Source: Roseimicrobium gellanilyticum
GTDB taxonomy: Bacteria; Verrucomicrobiota; Verrucomicrobiia; Verrucomicrobiales; Verrucomicrobiaceae
DNA: 64,000 bases
Direction: 5' to 3'
NCBI RefSeq assembly: GCF_003315205.1
Contig: NZ_QNRR01000003.1
Span: 1-64,000 of the forward strand
The position numbers and the translations under genes are program-made. Under the pieces are notes generated by a model. The model was given only the letters and a program-made list of their open reading frames with translations. It was not told where the DNA came from and searched no databases. This document shows positions 1 to 8,764 of the stretch, piece by piece (positions within the stretch are counted from its first letter, which is position 1; each line of letters opens with the position of its first letter).

Positions 1-472
1 TCATTTTAAAAAGAGACACTGACTTTATTACTTAACTTTTTGTCCACTGCTATGTGCAACCATGCAGTGCATTGTTTAACCTCTGTTTTTGGTGGCAAAT
101 TCGCTCTCGCAAATCCTCCAACCGTAGTCTGTGTAAAGATCCGTTTCTGCTTCAGTCTGAAGAACTTACTTTGCAGTCTGTTCTTCGTTTGGCAGCCCGT
201 CGTTTTCTGTCGGGATGTAGATACTACTCGGCATCCCCTTTTCGTCAACTTCCTCATCACACTTTTTTAAACATTTTCGAAAACGGAGCCTCTTTAGTTT
301 TCGAGAACAAACGTTTGACAGACCTTTCCACGGAAGCCGCCTAGACACCTGATCGACAACACTTTCCCCATCCTCCCCTGTGCCGCGTCTCGTGTGAGGA
401 CATGACTTCGCATCGTCCAAGTGTGGGTGGAGAAACGAATCTATCAGTGGCCACTTAAACCAACGGCCCCTT
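1..472. other. Stretch without a recognised gene
   Basis: This stretch is visibly richer in A and T than the rest of the window. Short open frames exist on both strands, but none has a convincing start or a protein I recognise, and they overlap each other in several frames. I see no tRNA-like fold and no clear promoter. It may be decayed coding sequence or the flank of a gene lying outside the window. Confidence 0.4.
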
Positions 473-829
473 ATGAACGCCTCGAGCGTCGGTCATGCGT
501 ATCTGCACGCAGAGTATTGCGAGCGAACGGAGTCGAAGATCCCCTTCACGGATGAAGTGCATACCTCCTGGTGGCAGTGGCTTGCCTGGAGATCACCCTT
601 TGCCTTCACGATGACGGATCTCTGCCTTGTCATTGCCTGGTTGAATCATGAGATCCGTGGGAACAGGCGGCACCCCAGTTGCCTGGAGTTCTCCAATCTT
701 ATTGGGAACCCGGAGTTGTTTGAGCAGCATCTGGGTCTCGCCCAGCGGTGGGGCCGCCTGCGTCGCCTGCGTGCTGAAGGTGTGGCGAGAGAACGATGGA
801 ACAACAGCAACGCACGTACACATGGGTAG
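473..829 (+). CDS. Small hypothetical protein (118 aa)
   Basis: I do not recognise a function. The middle part looks like real protein: residues 46-90 (FTMTDLCLVIAWLNHEIRG, then RRHPSCLEFSNLIG and FEQHLGLAQRW) resemble C-terminal segments of small uncharacterised proteins from Verrucomicrobia, which have an acidic/hydrophobic helix, a basic RR turn and a conserved NLIG-like stretch before a helix ending in LA-A-W (recollection, not a search). The last 25 residues are rich in Arg and look random, so the C-terminus may have been altered by a frameshift or by the repeat element that begins one base after the stop codon. No Shine-Dalgarno sequence is evident. No motif suggests an enzyme or membrane protein. 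Confidence 0.45.
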   Translation: MNASSVGHAYLHAEYCERTESKIPFTDEVHTSWWQWLAWRSPFAFTMTDLCLVIAWLNHEIRGNRRHPSCLEFSNLIGNPELFEQHLGLAQRWGRLRRLRAEGVARERWNNSNARTHG

Positions 830-981
830 GAAAGTAGCCCACCGAGCCTTCGGCGGTCAGGGCGATGCGTAATCGAGTACGGGCCATGTTTTCGACTTGC
901 GCGAACGAGGCTGCTTAAGTGCCGCCATACCGAGGGCGCAGTACACACCCACTGACCGCCGAGGCTCGGCGGACTACTTTC
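830..981. repeat. GTAG-headed inverted-repeat element (REPIN-like)
   Basis: Positions 830-860 and 952-981 are inverted copies of one another: both arms read GAAAGTAG, then a GC-rich palindrome built on CCGCCGAG/CTCGGCGG, then TCAG. They differ by two substitutions and one indel. The right arm holds a perfect 8-1-8 palindrome. A GTAG tetranucleotide next to a palindrome is the hallmark of REP sequences mobilised by RAYT (TnpA-REP) transposases, and two inverted REPs form a REPIN. The element ends on the base next to the dnaE2 stop codon and could also act in transcript termination. No RAYT gene is in the window. Confidence 0.65.
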
Positions 982-3900
982 TTAATGGAAGTCATGTGAC
1001 TTCGGCCCTGCAGTGGTAGGGAATACCAGTGGCTCTACTTGCAAGGCGTATACAGAAGTGACGTCATCGACGATCTGCAGCCTCCCGATGATGCGCAGGT
1101 AAGGCTCCTGGGTAATCACCAAGCGACGCGCCTCAAAGAGCGGCGAAGGGACGAAGGCATTGGCGATACCGGTTTCATCTTCGAGGCTCACAAAGACATG
1201 CCCCTTCGCAGTGCCAGGTCTCTGACGGCAGATAACCATGCCTCCAATGATGACACGCTGGCCGTGCGTGCCGTGAGGAAGTTCCTTCGCCAGCATCACC
1301 TCCGGCACCTTCTGACGAAGCATCGCCATGGGGTGCGGGCCCACGGTCAATCCAGTGGCGCTGTAGTCTGCCTCCAACCGCTCCACGGGATTCATGAGGA
1401 GCAGCGGTGAGTCACTGGTATGGGTATTGGCATAGCCTGCGGCTTCTTCACGAAGCTTCGCACTGTACGAAAAGAGGTCGTGCTCCCTCTCCCGCTCCAC
1501 TTCCCACAAGGCAGAACGTCGATGTGGGGTGAGTGTGTTCAGCGCACCAGACTTGGCCAGCACCCGACGCTCATCACGCGAGAGGTGACAGCGCAGCAGG
1601 AAGTCCTCGATGCTCTCCCAAGGCTTGCGTTGACGTTCCGTAACGATCTTCTCTGCGGCCCCTCTGCTCACGCCGCGAAGCTGATTCAGCCCAAGCCGGA
1701 TGGCGCTGTCATCAATGACCGTGCACACAACTTCAGAGTGCGTCACGCACGCTGGCAGCACACGCAGTCCGTGGAGCTTGGCATCGCGCACCAGTGTAGA
1801 GGACGAGTAAAAGCCCATCGGCTGGTTGTTGAGGAGCGCCGCGGTCATTTCCGGCAGTCGATGCACGCGGAACCACGCACTGGCATACGCAAGCAGGGCG
1901 AAGCTGATGGCGTGGGACTCTGGAAATCCGTACAGCGCGAAGGAGCGGATGGAGGCGGCCACACGCTCCTGCACAGACTGCTCCACCTCTCGCTCTTCCA
2001 TGCCAGCATACAGCTTCTTCATGACCTTTGCCATGCGCTCTTCAGAGCGGTGAAAGCTCAGCGCACGACGCAGTTCCTCTGCCTGAGCACCATCGAAGCC
2101 CGCAATCTTCATCGACATCTCCAGCACTTGTTCCTGGAAGAGCGGCACTCCCAGTGTGCGCAGCAGGACAGGCTCCAACTTCTCATGGATGCAGTCCACT
2201 TTCTCTCTCCCTGCGCGCCGCTGTAGATACGGGTGCACCATCTTTCCTACAATGGGTCCGGGCCGGATGATGGCGACTTCGATGACGAGGTCATAAAAGT
2301 TCTTCGGCTTCAAACGTGGCAGCGTGGCCATCTGAGCGCGGCTCTCGATCTGGAACACGCCAACCGTGTCCGCCTTCTGGATCATCGCATAGGTTGCCGG
2401 ATCACCTTGAGGCACGCGATGAAGTTCCATCGCTCGCTCCACGCCTCGCTCCCGGCACATGTTCATGGTGTCCTCCAATACGGCCATCATGCCGAGCCCC
2501 AGCAGATCCACCTTCACAAGACCGAGGTCTTCACAGTCATCCTTGTCCCACTGCACCACTACACGCCCCGGCATGCTGGCGGGCTCAAGCGGCACGATGG
2601 TATCCAGACCATTTGTACATAGCACCATGCCTCCGCTGTGCTGGCCCAGGTGGCGAGGCAGGCCGTAGGCGGCGTGATACAAACGCAGGAGCGCAGGAAG
2701 GCGTGGATGACTCTCAGGGAGGCCTGCGTTCCGAATCTGCTCGCGCACACCCATGGTGTGATGGAAGTCGCCATTGGCGAAATAGTCCGAGTAACGTGAG
2801 ATGACATCCTCAGAAAGGCCGATGACTTTGCCCATCTCACGCATAGCGCTGCGTCCGCGATAGGTGATGACATTCGCCGTCATGGCCGCGCCGTGTGGTG
2901 CGAATTGCCGGTACATTTCCTGGATGACGCTCTCGCGGCGATCTCCGCTGGGCAGATCCAGGTCGATGTCCGGCCAGCTCTTCTGCCGCCGGCTCAGGAA
3001 ACGCGAGAAGAGGAGTTTGTGCTCCGTGGGGTTGGCATTGGTGATGCCGAGGGAAAAGCAGACTACGCTGTTCGCCGCACTGCCGCGCCCCTGCACGGTG
3101 ATGTTGTTCTCTCTACAAAACCTCACGATGCCCCACACCACGAGGAAATAACCACTGAACCCCAGCTCGCTGATGAGGCTGAGCTCATCCTCGATCTGCT
3201 GGCGGATGGTGACGCCGTTGGGTGTTTTTTGAGAAAGAGAGCCGAGGCGCTCACGGGCACCCTCATAGGCCCTCTCCTTCAAGAAAGACTCCTGAGAATG
3301 TCCATCCTCCACAGGATACTCAGGGAACTTGTACCCGAGATCCTGCAAGGTGAAGCCTGACAGCGCCTTCTCCGCGATGTGTGCTGCAGCATCCACCGCC
3401 TCCGGCATGTCCGCGAAGAGCTCACGCATTTCCTTTTCGCTCTTCAGGTAGCGCTGGGAATTCGCTGCCAGCCTTAGACCGGCATCATCGAGCGTGGTGT
3501 GGTGACGCAAGGCGGTGAAGGCGTCATGCAACAGCCGACCCTCCATGTGGGCATACAGCACGCCATTGGTCGCCACGAGAGGGAGTCCGCTGAGGCCCGC
3601 CAACTCCTGCAAGGCCTTGATGCGCCGCTGGTCCTTGCGCAGGCGATGACGCTGCACTTCGATGGCAAGACGACCCTCACCACCGAAGATGTGCTGTAGA
3701 CGCTTGAGCACCTCCAGAGGTGCATGACGATCACTGCTCTCGATCGCACGTACGAGCGGCCCCTCCGCCTCGCCGGTGAGCGCGATGAGGTCCGCGGAAT
3801 GCTCCTCCAGTTCGGCCCAAGTCACTCGACTCTGGCCCTTGGGGGCACGCAGCTTGGCGCGCGTGAGCATGCGGCAGAGGTTCTGATAGCCATCACGGGA

Positions 3901-4140
3901 ACTGACCAGCAAGGGCAGCACGCTTTCATCCTCCAGAGTGATCTCCGCACCCACGATGCCTTTGATGCCCAACTCTTCCGCTTTGTGATGCACTCGCGCG
4001 GTGCCGTACAGGCCATCGCGATCGGTGACCGCGATGCTGTCCATGCCGAGTTCCTGAGCGCGTGCTACCAGAGCCTCGGGATGCGAGCTTCCGCGAAGGA
4101 AGCTGAAGGCACTGCGGGCATGAAGTTCCACGAAAGGCAT
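982..4140 (-). CDS. dnaE2: Error-prone DNA polymerase DnaE2 (1052 aa)
   Basis: This is the catalytic polymerase of the ImuA-ImuB-DnaE2 translesion synthesis system, a C-family DNA polymerase that copies past damaged bases and causes induced mutation. The N-terminus (HARSAFSFLRGSSHPEAL) is the PHP domain of the DnaE2 branch. The palm carries the two catalytic aspartates in PDIDLDL around residues 389-396 and the third in GLVKVDLLGLG near residue 543. An OB-fold-like segment lies close to the C-terminus (VIIGGMVICRQRPGTAKGHV). The length fits DnaE2 proteins (about 1030-1090 residues) rather than replicative DnaE. An AAGGAGAGGGG stretch lies about 10 bases before the ATG. It is the third gene of an operon with imuB and imuA, 21 bases after the imuB stop, and should be induced with them by DNA damage. 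Confidence 0.95.
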   Translation of the reverse strand: MPFVELHARSAFSFLRGSSHPEALVARAQELGMDSIAVTDRDGLYGTARVHHKAEELGIKGIVGAEITLEDESVLPLLVSSRDGYQNLCRMLTRAKLRAPKGQSRVTWAELEEHSADLIALTGEAEGPLVRAIESSDRHAPLEVLKRLQHIFGGEGRLAIEVQRHRLRKDQRRIKALQELAGLSGLPLVATNGVLYAHMEGRLLHDAFTALRHHTTLDDAGLRLAANSQRYLKSEKEMRELFADMPEAVDAAAHIAEKALSGFTLQDLGYKFPEYPVEDGHSQESFLKERAYEGARERLGSLSQKTPNGVTIRQQIEDELSLISELGFSGYFLVVWGIVRFCRENNITVQGRGSAANSVVCFSLGITNANPTEHKLLFSRFLSRRQKSWPDIDLDLPSGDRRESVIQEMYRQFAPHGAAMTANVITYRGRSAMREMGKVIGLSEDVISRYSDYFANGDFHHTMGVREQIRNAGLPESHPRLPALLRLYHAAYGLPRHLGQHSGGMVLCTNGLDTIVPLEPASMPGRVVVQWDKDDCEDLGLVKVDLLGLGMMAVLEDTMNMCRERGVERAMELHRVPQGDPATYAMIQKADTVGVFQIESRAQMATLPRLKPKNFYDLVIEVAIIRPGPIVGKMVHPYLQRRAGREKVDCIHEKLEPVLLRTLGVPLFQEQVLEMSMKIAGFDGAQAEELRRALSFHRSEERMAKVMKKLYAGMEEREVEQSVQERVAASIRSFALYGFPESHAISFALLAYASAWFRVHRLPEMTAALLNNQPMGFYSSSTLVRDAKLHGLRVLPACVTHSEVVCTVIDDSAIRLGLNQLRGVSRGAAEKIVTERQRKPWESIEDFLLRCHLSRDERRVLAKSGALNTLTPHRRSALWEVEREREHDLFSYSAKLREEAAGYANTHTSDSPLLLMNPVERLEADYSATGLTVGPHPMAMLRQKVPEVMLAKELPHGTHGQRVIIGGMVICRQRPGTAKGHVFVSLEDETGIANAFVPSPLFEARRLVITQEPYLRIIGRLQIVDDVTSVYALQVEPLVFPTTAGPKSHDFH

Positions 4141-4161
4141 GACGCGTGTCCCCTCTCCTTT

Positions 4162-5706
4162 TCAACCGAACATGCCGTCCAGCATCCAGCCCTGCTTCTC
4201 ACGCGCGATCTGGTAGAGCGCACCATCACTCGCGGCCACCTCCCAAATCTCGCGCTGCCAGGCGTGACAATCCCACCAGTCACCGGAGAGAAGGCTGCAC
4301 GGATTCGCCTGCACAATCTCGAGCCAGCCTTCCGGAATGTTCATCGCGGCCGGGCGCCCCTCATGCATCTGCACGCGGATCTGGCACGGCGGACGCCGCC
4401 AGCGCAGAGGCAGACCATGGGCGATGCCCTCCTCGGGCGATGGTGTATCATCTTTGGATAGCACCCCTGATGTTACCGCCAGTGCCTCCACTTGATTTTT
4501 CAAGGCAAAGGCACCAGGCCGTCGGCTGGGCAGCAGGACAGGGCGCCCTACATTCCCCGCGCCGAGTAGGGCTTCGAGCTGCGCAAGAGTTTCCGCGAAG
4601 CGGTTGGGATTGCGCAAGCCTCGCTGGAAGAGCTGGCTCTGCCGTGCATCCGGCGCGGAGGCGGTGAGCTCCAGGATGACCACGCGGATGGGCGACGCGG
4701 TGGTAAGTCCATCCAGATGTGTGTGCAGCACACGCAGAAGAAGCCCGGCATGACGCGAGGGTTCCGCGAGCTGGATACTGCGCTCGTGCACCTCGTCATT
4801 TTCGAACCTCAACGTGAGTCTCTCTTCGGAAGCGACAAGCCACACCTCTGCCAGCCGGCCGCAGATGGAGTCCAGCATGCGCCGCAGCAGGAAGAGCAAC
4901 GGCTCCAGAGATTCCACGGGATGCTCCAGCTCCATGACTTCGCGATAGGCCACCTCAGGTCGTACAAGACGCAGCAACCTCTCGCGTCCACCTGCAGCCA
5001 TGTCCCACAGCGTTGCGCCCTCCATGCCCAGGCGTGCGGTGATGTCTGCGCGCGGCAGCTTGATGAGCTCCGCCAGGGTGCGTATGCCCCAGAGCTGAAG
5101 CACTTCTGTGACATTGGCAGAGGGTTGCAGCACCGCGAGAGGCAGCTGGTGCAGCAGAGTGCGCTCGCATCCCTCGTGCTCCTGCAAAACAAGGACGTCC
5201 TTGGCAGCGCGTGCAGCGAGACAGGCCATGTCGAGATTCCCTGCGAAACCCACCTGTGCCTGCAGCCCACATTGTACCAGCCACTGCCGCATGTTCGCAC
5301 CGCTGGCTTCCAGACGGCCCCGCATGTTCCGCACCCGGGAAACTTCCATGACGCAGAGGCCTGGCGCAGTGGATTCGTAGTGTGGTGTCCAGTGGGAGGC
5401 ACAGCGTAACAGGTCCGCATGGGCGCGCATTTCCTCCTCCGGATGTCGATGTCGCAGGATCAATCCATGGCAGCGCGCGAGTGCCTGGGAGGGAGTCATA
5501 CCAGCAGTGATGCCCGCACGCTCCGCCTGGGGATTGGCATGGAGCACGTGCCCCTTTTTTTCAGCCTCGGCTGGGGACTGGGTCAAATCACTATCCAGTA
5601 CCGCGAGCGGTACGCGTGGTGTGTCCGGCCACGCGCGCAACGCTGCCTGCAACTGGAAGCGCGGCAGCCACAGAGCGGCGTAGATGGAGGTGTGGGAAAC
5701 GGACAT
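4162..5706 (-). CDS. imuB: ImuB, catalytically inactive Y-family polymerase homologue (514 aa)
   Basis: ImuB is the adaptor of the mutasome, bridging DnaE2, ImuA and the sliding clamp. The fold is that of Y-family (DinB/UmuC) polymerases, but the N-terminal strand reads IYAALWLPRFQLQAA where active members have the metal-binding D-x-D-x-F-F/Y, and the second acidic site is replaced by LCVMEVSRVRN. The absence of catalytic carboxylates is what separates ImuB from real polymerases. The segment around residues 210-240 (LWGIRTLAELIKLPRADI and RLGMEGATLWDMAAG) is the helix-hairpin-helix thumb part. The C-terminal third is the less conserved ImuB tail. It lies 36 bases after imuA and 21 bases before dnaE2 and belongs to the same SOS operon. 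Confidence 0.9.
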   Translation of the reverse strand: MSVSHTSIYAALWLPRFQLQAALRAWPDTPRVPLAVLDSDLTQSPAEAEKKGHVLHANPQAERAGITAGMTPSQALARCHGLILRHRHPEEEMRAHADLLRCASHWTPHYESTAPGLCVMEVSRVRNMRGRLEASGANMRQWLVQCGLQAQVGFAGNLDMACLAARAAKDVLVLQEHEGCERTLLHQLPLAVLQPSANVTEVLQLWGIRTLAELIKLPRADITARLGMEGATLWDMAAGGRERLLRLVRPEVAYREVMELEHPVESLEPLLFLLRRMLDSICGRLAEVWLVASEERLTLRFENDEVHERSIQLAEPSRHAGLLLRVLHTHLDGLTTASPIRVVILELTASAPDARQSQLFQRGLRNPNRFAETLAQLEALLGAGNVGRPVLLPSRRPGAFALKNQVEALAVTSGVLSKDDTPSPEEGIAHGLPLRWRRPPCQIRVQMHEGRPAAMNIPEGWLEIVQANPCSLLSGDWWDCHAWQREIWEVAASDGALYQIAREKQGWMLDGMFG

Positions 5707-5742
5707 GAGCAGGAGGCATGCATGCAGGATGAGTCCTGGCGA

Positions 5743-6456
5743 CTAGACCGCCAGGGCCACCGGCAATTGAGGCGGTATCGCTCTGGGGCGAAGCATACCG
5801 GTTGGCATGGGCAGCGGCTCAAGGGCGGCACCGCGACGGATGACTTTCCCATTCAACGAGGTGAGCAGGGTGGACCGTTCCTCATCCAGTGTGTCCAGCG
5901 GCAACTGCCGATCCAACAGCAGCCGGGATCGGGCGCAAGGGACGGCCTGAAATGGAGTGAAGACACACAAGGCTGCCCCACCCCGCTCCGCGAGCAGCCG
6001 CAGTCGATGCCAGGCTTGGGAAGGAATCTGCCTGACCTCCCGCTCTGGACAGAGCTGGAGGTCCAGTAGTACGCGGGGGATATTCCCATCCCGCAGCAGC
6101 AGGTCCGTGGCACGCACCGCCTTCTGCACCTGTCGGCAGCGTAACCAGAGGAGCCGCCCAAGGGCTTGCGGCGAGAGAGCGCGGGGGTCAAAGGCATCTG
6201 CCCCATCCACCAACGCCACCTGCTCGCGCAAGGTCTCTTCCTCCGCCTCAATGAGTGCGGCAAGGACAAGTCCGGAACCCGCACTGCCACAAGAAGATAC
6301 GAACTCCGTAATCTGCCCCGGAGTGATTCCCGCAGCATCCACACAAGGGATGCCCGTAAGCACAGCACTACCCATCTGCCGGATGGCCTGAGCCTCCGGG
6401 AAGCGGGCTTGCAAATGCTCGCGAATGTCCAGAATGTTGGGGGCGGGAGCAGACAT
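5743..6456 (-). CDS. imuA: ImuA, RecA/SulA-like mutagenesis protein (237 aa)
   Basis: This is the first gene of the damage-inducible mutagenesis operon. The protein looks like a RecA-fold ImuA: the middle segment (GITPGQITEFVSSCGSAGSGLVLAALIEA) occupies the place of the RecA Walker A region but lacks a canonical GKT, as expected for these divergent proteins, and VALVDGADAFDPRAL stands where the Walker B strand would be. ImuA is thought to regulate RecA and join the ImuB complex. An in-frame TGA lies four codons before the ATG, so translation cannot start further upstream. The LexA palindrome directly abuts this ATG and there is no room for a Shine-Dalgarno sequence outside it, which suggests a very short or absent leader. 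Confidence 0.85.
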   Translation of the reverse strand: MSAPAPNILDIREHLQARFPEAQAIRQMGSAVLTGIPCVDAAGITPGQITEFVSSCGSAGSGLVLAALIEAEEETLREQVALVDGADAFDPRALSPQALGRLLWLRCRQVQKAVRATDLLLRDGNIPRVLLDLQLCPEREVRQIPSQAWHRLRLLAERGGAALCVFTPFQAVPCARSRLLLDRQLPLDTLDEERSTLLTSLNGKVIRRGAALEPLPMPTGMLRPRAIPPQLPVALAV

Positions 6457-6483
6457 GATTACTGTTCACAAGAACAGTAATCA
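6456..6483. promoter_or_regulatory. LexA operator of the imuA-imuB-dnaE2 operon
   Basis: A perfect 12-4-12 inverted repeat carries the core TGTTC-ACAA-GAACA at 6463-6476. TGTTC-N4-GAACA is the LexA motif described for Verrucomicrobia, and it sits in front of exactly the genes LexA normally controls. The left end of the palindrome overlaps the first base of the imuA start codon. The lexA gene itself is not in the window. Confidence 0.9.
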
Positions 6484-6588
6484 CCCAGACTCACAATGGC
6501 AAGCCGAAAGGCGCCCCCCGCCATTTCCTTGCCCAAAATTGCGACCGAGCTACGCACAGCCCAACCTAGAGGGTCGATTCAGGGTTCT

Positions 6589-6744
6589 ATGAAAACAATC
6601 CCCCTCACCCTTACCTTGGTCGCTCTGGCAGCCTGCTCGCTGCTACTCTCCAACTGCTCCGCACGAGCCGGAGTGAGCAGCAGCCGCACCGGAGCAGGAA
6701 TCAACACGCCGATTGGCGGCCTCGCTGGCAATATCAACTACTGA
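6589..6744 (+). CDS. Small lipoprotein-like exported peptide (51 aa)
   Basis: The start was placed at MKTIPLTLTLVALAACS because the preceding in-frame codons give a proline-rich stretch unlike a protein N-terminus, whereas from this ATG there is a classic signal sequence: one Lys, a hydrophobic core and LLLSNCS. The Cys could be a lipidation site, although Asn before it is not the usual small residue. The mature part is only about 30 residues, rich in Gly, Ser and Thr (GVSSSRTGAGINTPIGG) and ends in Tyr. Tiny exported proteins of this kind are common in Verrucomicrobia and have no known function. It faces the imuA promoter and lies before a stem-loop and the phospholipase D gene. Confidence 0.5.
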   Translation: MKTIPLTLTLVALAACSLLLSNCSARAGVSSSRTGAGINTPIGGLAGNINY

Positions 6745-6783
6745 GCGTTGCAGTCCTTTGCTTCCGCTTTGATTACTGCCCCT

Positions 6784-6816
6784 CCTGACCGGCTGTGGGC
6801 TTTGCGGCTGGTCAGG
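6784..6816 (+). terminator. Stem-loop between small lipoprotein gene and PLD gene
   Basis: CCTGACCGGCTG pairs with CGGCTGGTCAGG (10 Watson-Crick pairs plus two wobble pairs) over a 9-base loop. There is no T-tract after it, so it may be a weak terminator or an mRNA structure just 11 bases before the next start codon at 6828, where it could limit translation. Confidence 0.4.
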
Positions 6817-6827
6817 CATTCAGGCCT

Positions 6828-8291
6828 ATGAAAGAGATTGGTACCCTCACCTACCTGCTCAAGGGTGTTGTCATGGTCTGCCTGTGCTCGGGCACAGGAT
6901 GCAATTCCCCCAAGGCCTTCACGGGGTCAGGCGGCGTGAAGAGAACGATGCAAACGATCCACGTAGCAGGGGTGAAGGGACTCGGGACCAGCATCGTCCG
7001 CTATCCAGTCTCTGGTAGCATACGGGCCGCACAGCAGGGTACCACCCTCGTAGGTTCCTGGCTGAATCCCGGGATGGGGGGGCTCGCAAAGGGTAACCAC
7101 CGCGAACACCTCCCTCCTGCCGGAACGCACGTTGGCATGGATGTGGCCGTTTTCGAAACACTCCTCGATCGCCAGATCAAACCTCAGCGCGCCACGGGCA
7201 AAGTGAGCCTTTTGATTGATGGACCGGAATACTTCTCGCGGCTTGGCCAGCTTTTCCGTGAGGCGCGTGATCCGGTGGATGTGCAGTTGTACATTTTCGA
7301 CCGCGATGATTTTGCCGTGCAGATGGCAGATGCTCTTAAGCAGACATCCCAGCATGCGCCGGTGCGCGTGCTCTACGATGACCTCGGCAGTCTGCAAGCC
7401 GGGTATACCGCCCCCGAAACACCTCCTCCTGCGGAATTCGAGCCACCAGAGGACATCGCCCGATACTTGAAGAAGGATTCCAGCATCCGCGTGCGCAAGC
7501 TGCACAATGTAGCCCTGACTTCCACGCACACGAAGATCATCACATTCAGTGCTTCGCTGGCCCACATCGGCGGCATGAACATCGGAAGGGAATACCTTTC
7601 CGAATGGCATGACCTGATGGCGGAAGTACAGGGCCCGGTTGTTGAGTTGCTGCAGGCGGAGGTCGACCACTCCTGGAAGCGGGCTTCCCCTGTGGGAGAC
7701 TGGCAGCACCTCTGGCCCTTCAGAAGGAATGACCACCGCTCACGAGTGTCAGCACCCCCGTCTGTGGAAGGCACCTACGACATCCGCGTTTTTCGCACCA
7801 AGCCTTTTGACTATGAAATCCAAGAAGCCATCCACCTGGCCATCGACAATGCCAGACAGCGTGTGTGGATTGAGAACCCCTACTTCACCGATGACACCAT
7901 TGTAAGGAAGCTCATCGAAGCCCGCCGCCGCGGTGTGGATGTGCGCATTGTGCTGCCGATCGATGCCAATGCGAAGGTGCTGAGCAAAAATAACGAGGCC
8001 ACCGCTGCGGTGATGTTCGCGCATGGCATCCGCATCTTCGTGTACCCACGCATGACGCATGTGAAGGCGGGCCTGTTTGATGACTGGGCCTTCATTGGCT
8101 CCGCCAACTATGACCGCTTGAGCCTGCGCGTGAATGACGAGGTCAATATCGCCTACTCCCATCCTGCGGCAGTTCGCGAACTGGAGCAGCGCTTGTTCCT
8201 CAAGGACTTCCGCACCAGCAAGGAGCGCAGATCTCCACCTCCCACGGATGGTGTCGACCACCTGGCGGAAACGGCGGCGGATGCCCTGTAG
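6828..8291 (+). CDS. Phospholipase D / cardiolipin synthase-like lipoprotein (487 aa)
   Basis: The protein has two HKD-type halves of the phospholipase D superfamily: STHTKIITF followed by HIGGMNIGREYL in the first half, and THVKAGLFDDWAFIGSAN in the second. The H-x-K and downstream GSxN/GGxN elements are the catalytic parts of enzymes that transfer or hydrolyse phosphatidyl groups. YIFDRDDFAVQMADALK and ENPYFTDDTIVRKLIEARR are the usual strand-helix segments before each motif. The start was set at MKEIGTLTYLLKGVVMVC because a lipoprotein-like signal with Cys (SGTGC) follows, suggesting a cell-envelope location. Activity could be cardiolipin synthesis or a lipid hydrolase; the sequence does not decide. 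In the first half, D after H-x-K is replaced by a hydrophobic stretch, which is frequent in this branch. Confidence 0.8.
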   Translation: MKEIGTLTYLLKGVVMVCLCSGTGCNSPKAFTGSGGVKRTMQTIHVAGVKGLGTSIVRYPVSGSIRAAQQGTTLVGSWLNPGMGGLAKGNHREHLPPAGTHVGMDVAVFETLLDRQIKPQRATGKVSLLIDGPEYFSRLGQLFREARDPVDVQLYIFDRDDFAVQMADALKQTSQHAPVRVLYDDLGSLQAGYTAPETPPPAEFEPPEDIARYLKKDSSIRVRKLHNVALTSTHTKIITFSASLAHIGGMNIGREYLSEWHDLMAEVQGPVVELLQAEVDHSWKRASPVGDWQHLWPFRRNDHRSRVSAPPSVEGTYDIRVFRTKPFDYEIQEAIHLAIDNARQRVWIENPYFTDDTIVRKLIEARRRGVDVRIVLPIDANAKVLSKNNEATAAVMFAHGIRIFVYPRMTHVKAGLFDDWAFIGSANYDRLSLRVNDEVNIAYSHPAAVRELEQRLFLKDFRTSKERRSPPPTDGVDHLAETAADAL

Positions 8292-8345
8292 CCCTCATGC
8301 CGGCAAACACGCGACCTGCTGAGGAGCAGCGATTCGGGTGGTGAT

Positions 8346-8672
8346 ATGAAAACAAAACGCCCGTCAGAAGACACCCCCGTCCCCCTGTCTGTGGAGAGCG
8401 TGGTGGAAGATCTCAGCCAGCAGGATGTCCTGCCCAGCGGCAACGCGTCTGACGTGATTCCCGAAATGGAAACCATTGTGGATCCCGAAAGCCAGTCCGG
8501 TCGATGGGATGAGCCCATGGGTGAGCCGGGGCATCGCGCGAGCAAAGTTCCCCTTGAGGATGAAACCAGCGCCGCCGAACTGCTCGTGGGCAAAGGTGTC
8601 AATGAAGCCGATGAGGAATTGCGTGATCTGGATGAAGAAGAGGAACTGGAGGAAGAGACAGAAGAATTCTGA
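8346..8672 (+). CDS. Highly acidic hypothetical protein (108 aa)
   Basis: I do not recognise a family. The first two thirds look constrained (a SVESVVEDLSQQD helix, SGRWDEPMGEPGHRASKVP, then AAELLVGKGVNEADEELRD), and the tail is a near-continuous run of Glu and Asp (residues 94-107). There is no signal peptide or membrane segment, so it is probably cytoplasmic and largely unstructured. A run of acids after a short conserved core is seen in small stress-related or nucleic-acid-mimicking proteins, but nothing here proves such a role. The codon use is like that of its neighbours. Confidence 0.6.
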   Translation: MKTKRPSEDTPVPLSVESVVEDLSQQDVLPSGNASDVIPEMETIVDPESQSGRWDEPMGEPGHRASKVPLEDETSAAELLVGKGVNEADEELRDLDEEEELEEETEEF

Positions 8673-8688
8673 GCTGATTTAGGAAGCC

Positions 8689-8705
8689 CTACAGAAAAAC
8701 TGTAG
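8689..8705. terminator. Short hairpin CTACAG-A5-CTGTAG
   Basis: A perfect 6-base inverted repeat with a loop of five A lies 17 bases after the acidic protein gene. The stem is short and there is no T-tract, so termination is only possible. Confidence 0.25.
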
Positions 8706-8764
8706 CACGATTCCCCGGCGCGTTTGCTCTTGCCCGCCATCCGGCGATTTGAGAGCATGCGTTC

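Noticed and set aside
1420-2226. 268-codon plus-strand frame inside dnaE2
   Set aside because: It is antisense to a certain gene and its sequence is dominated by His, Arg and Leu, typical of a shadow frame.
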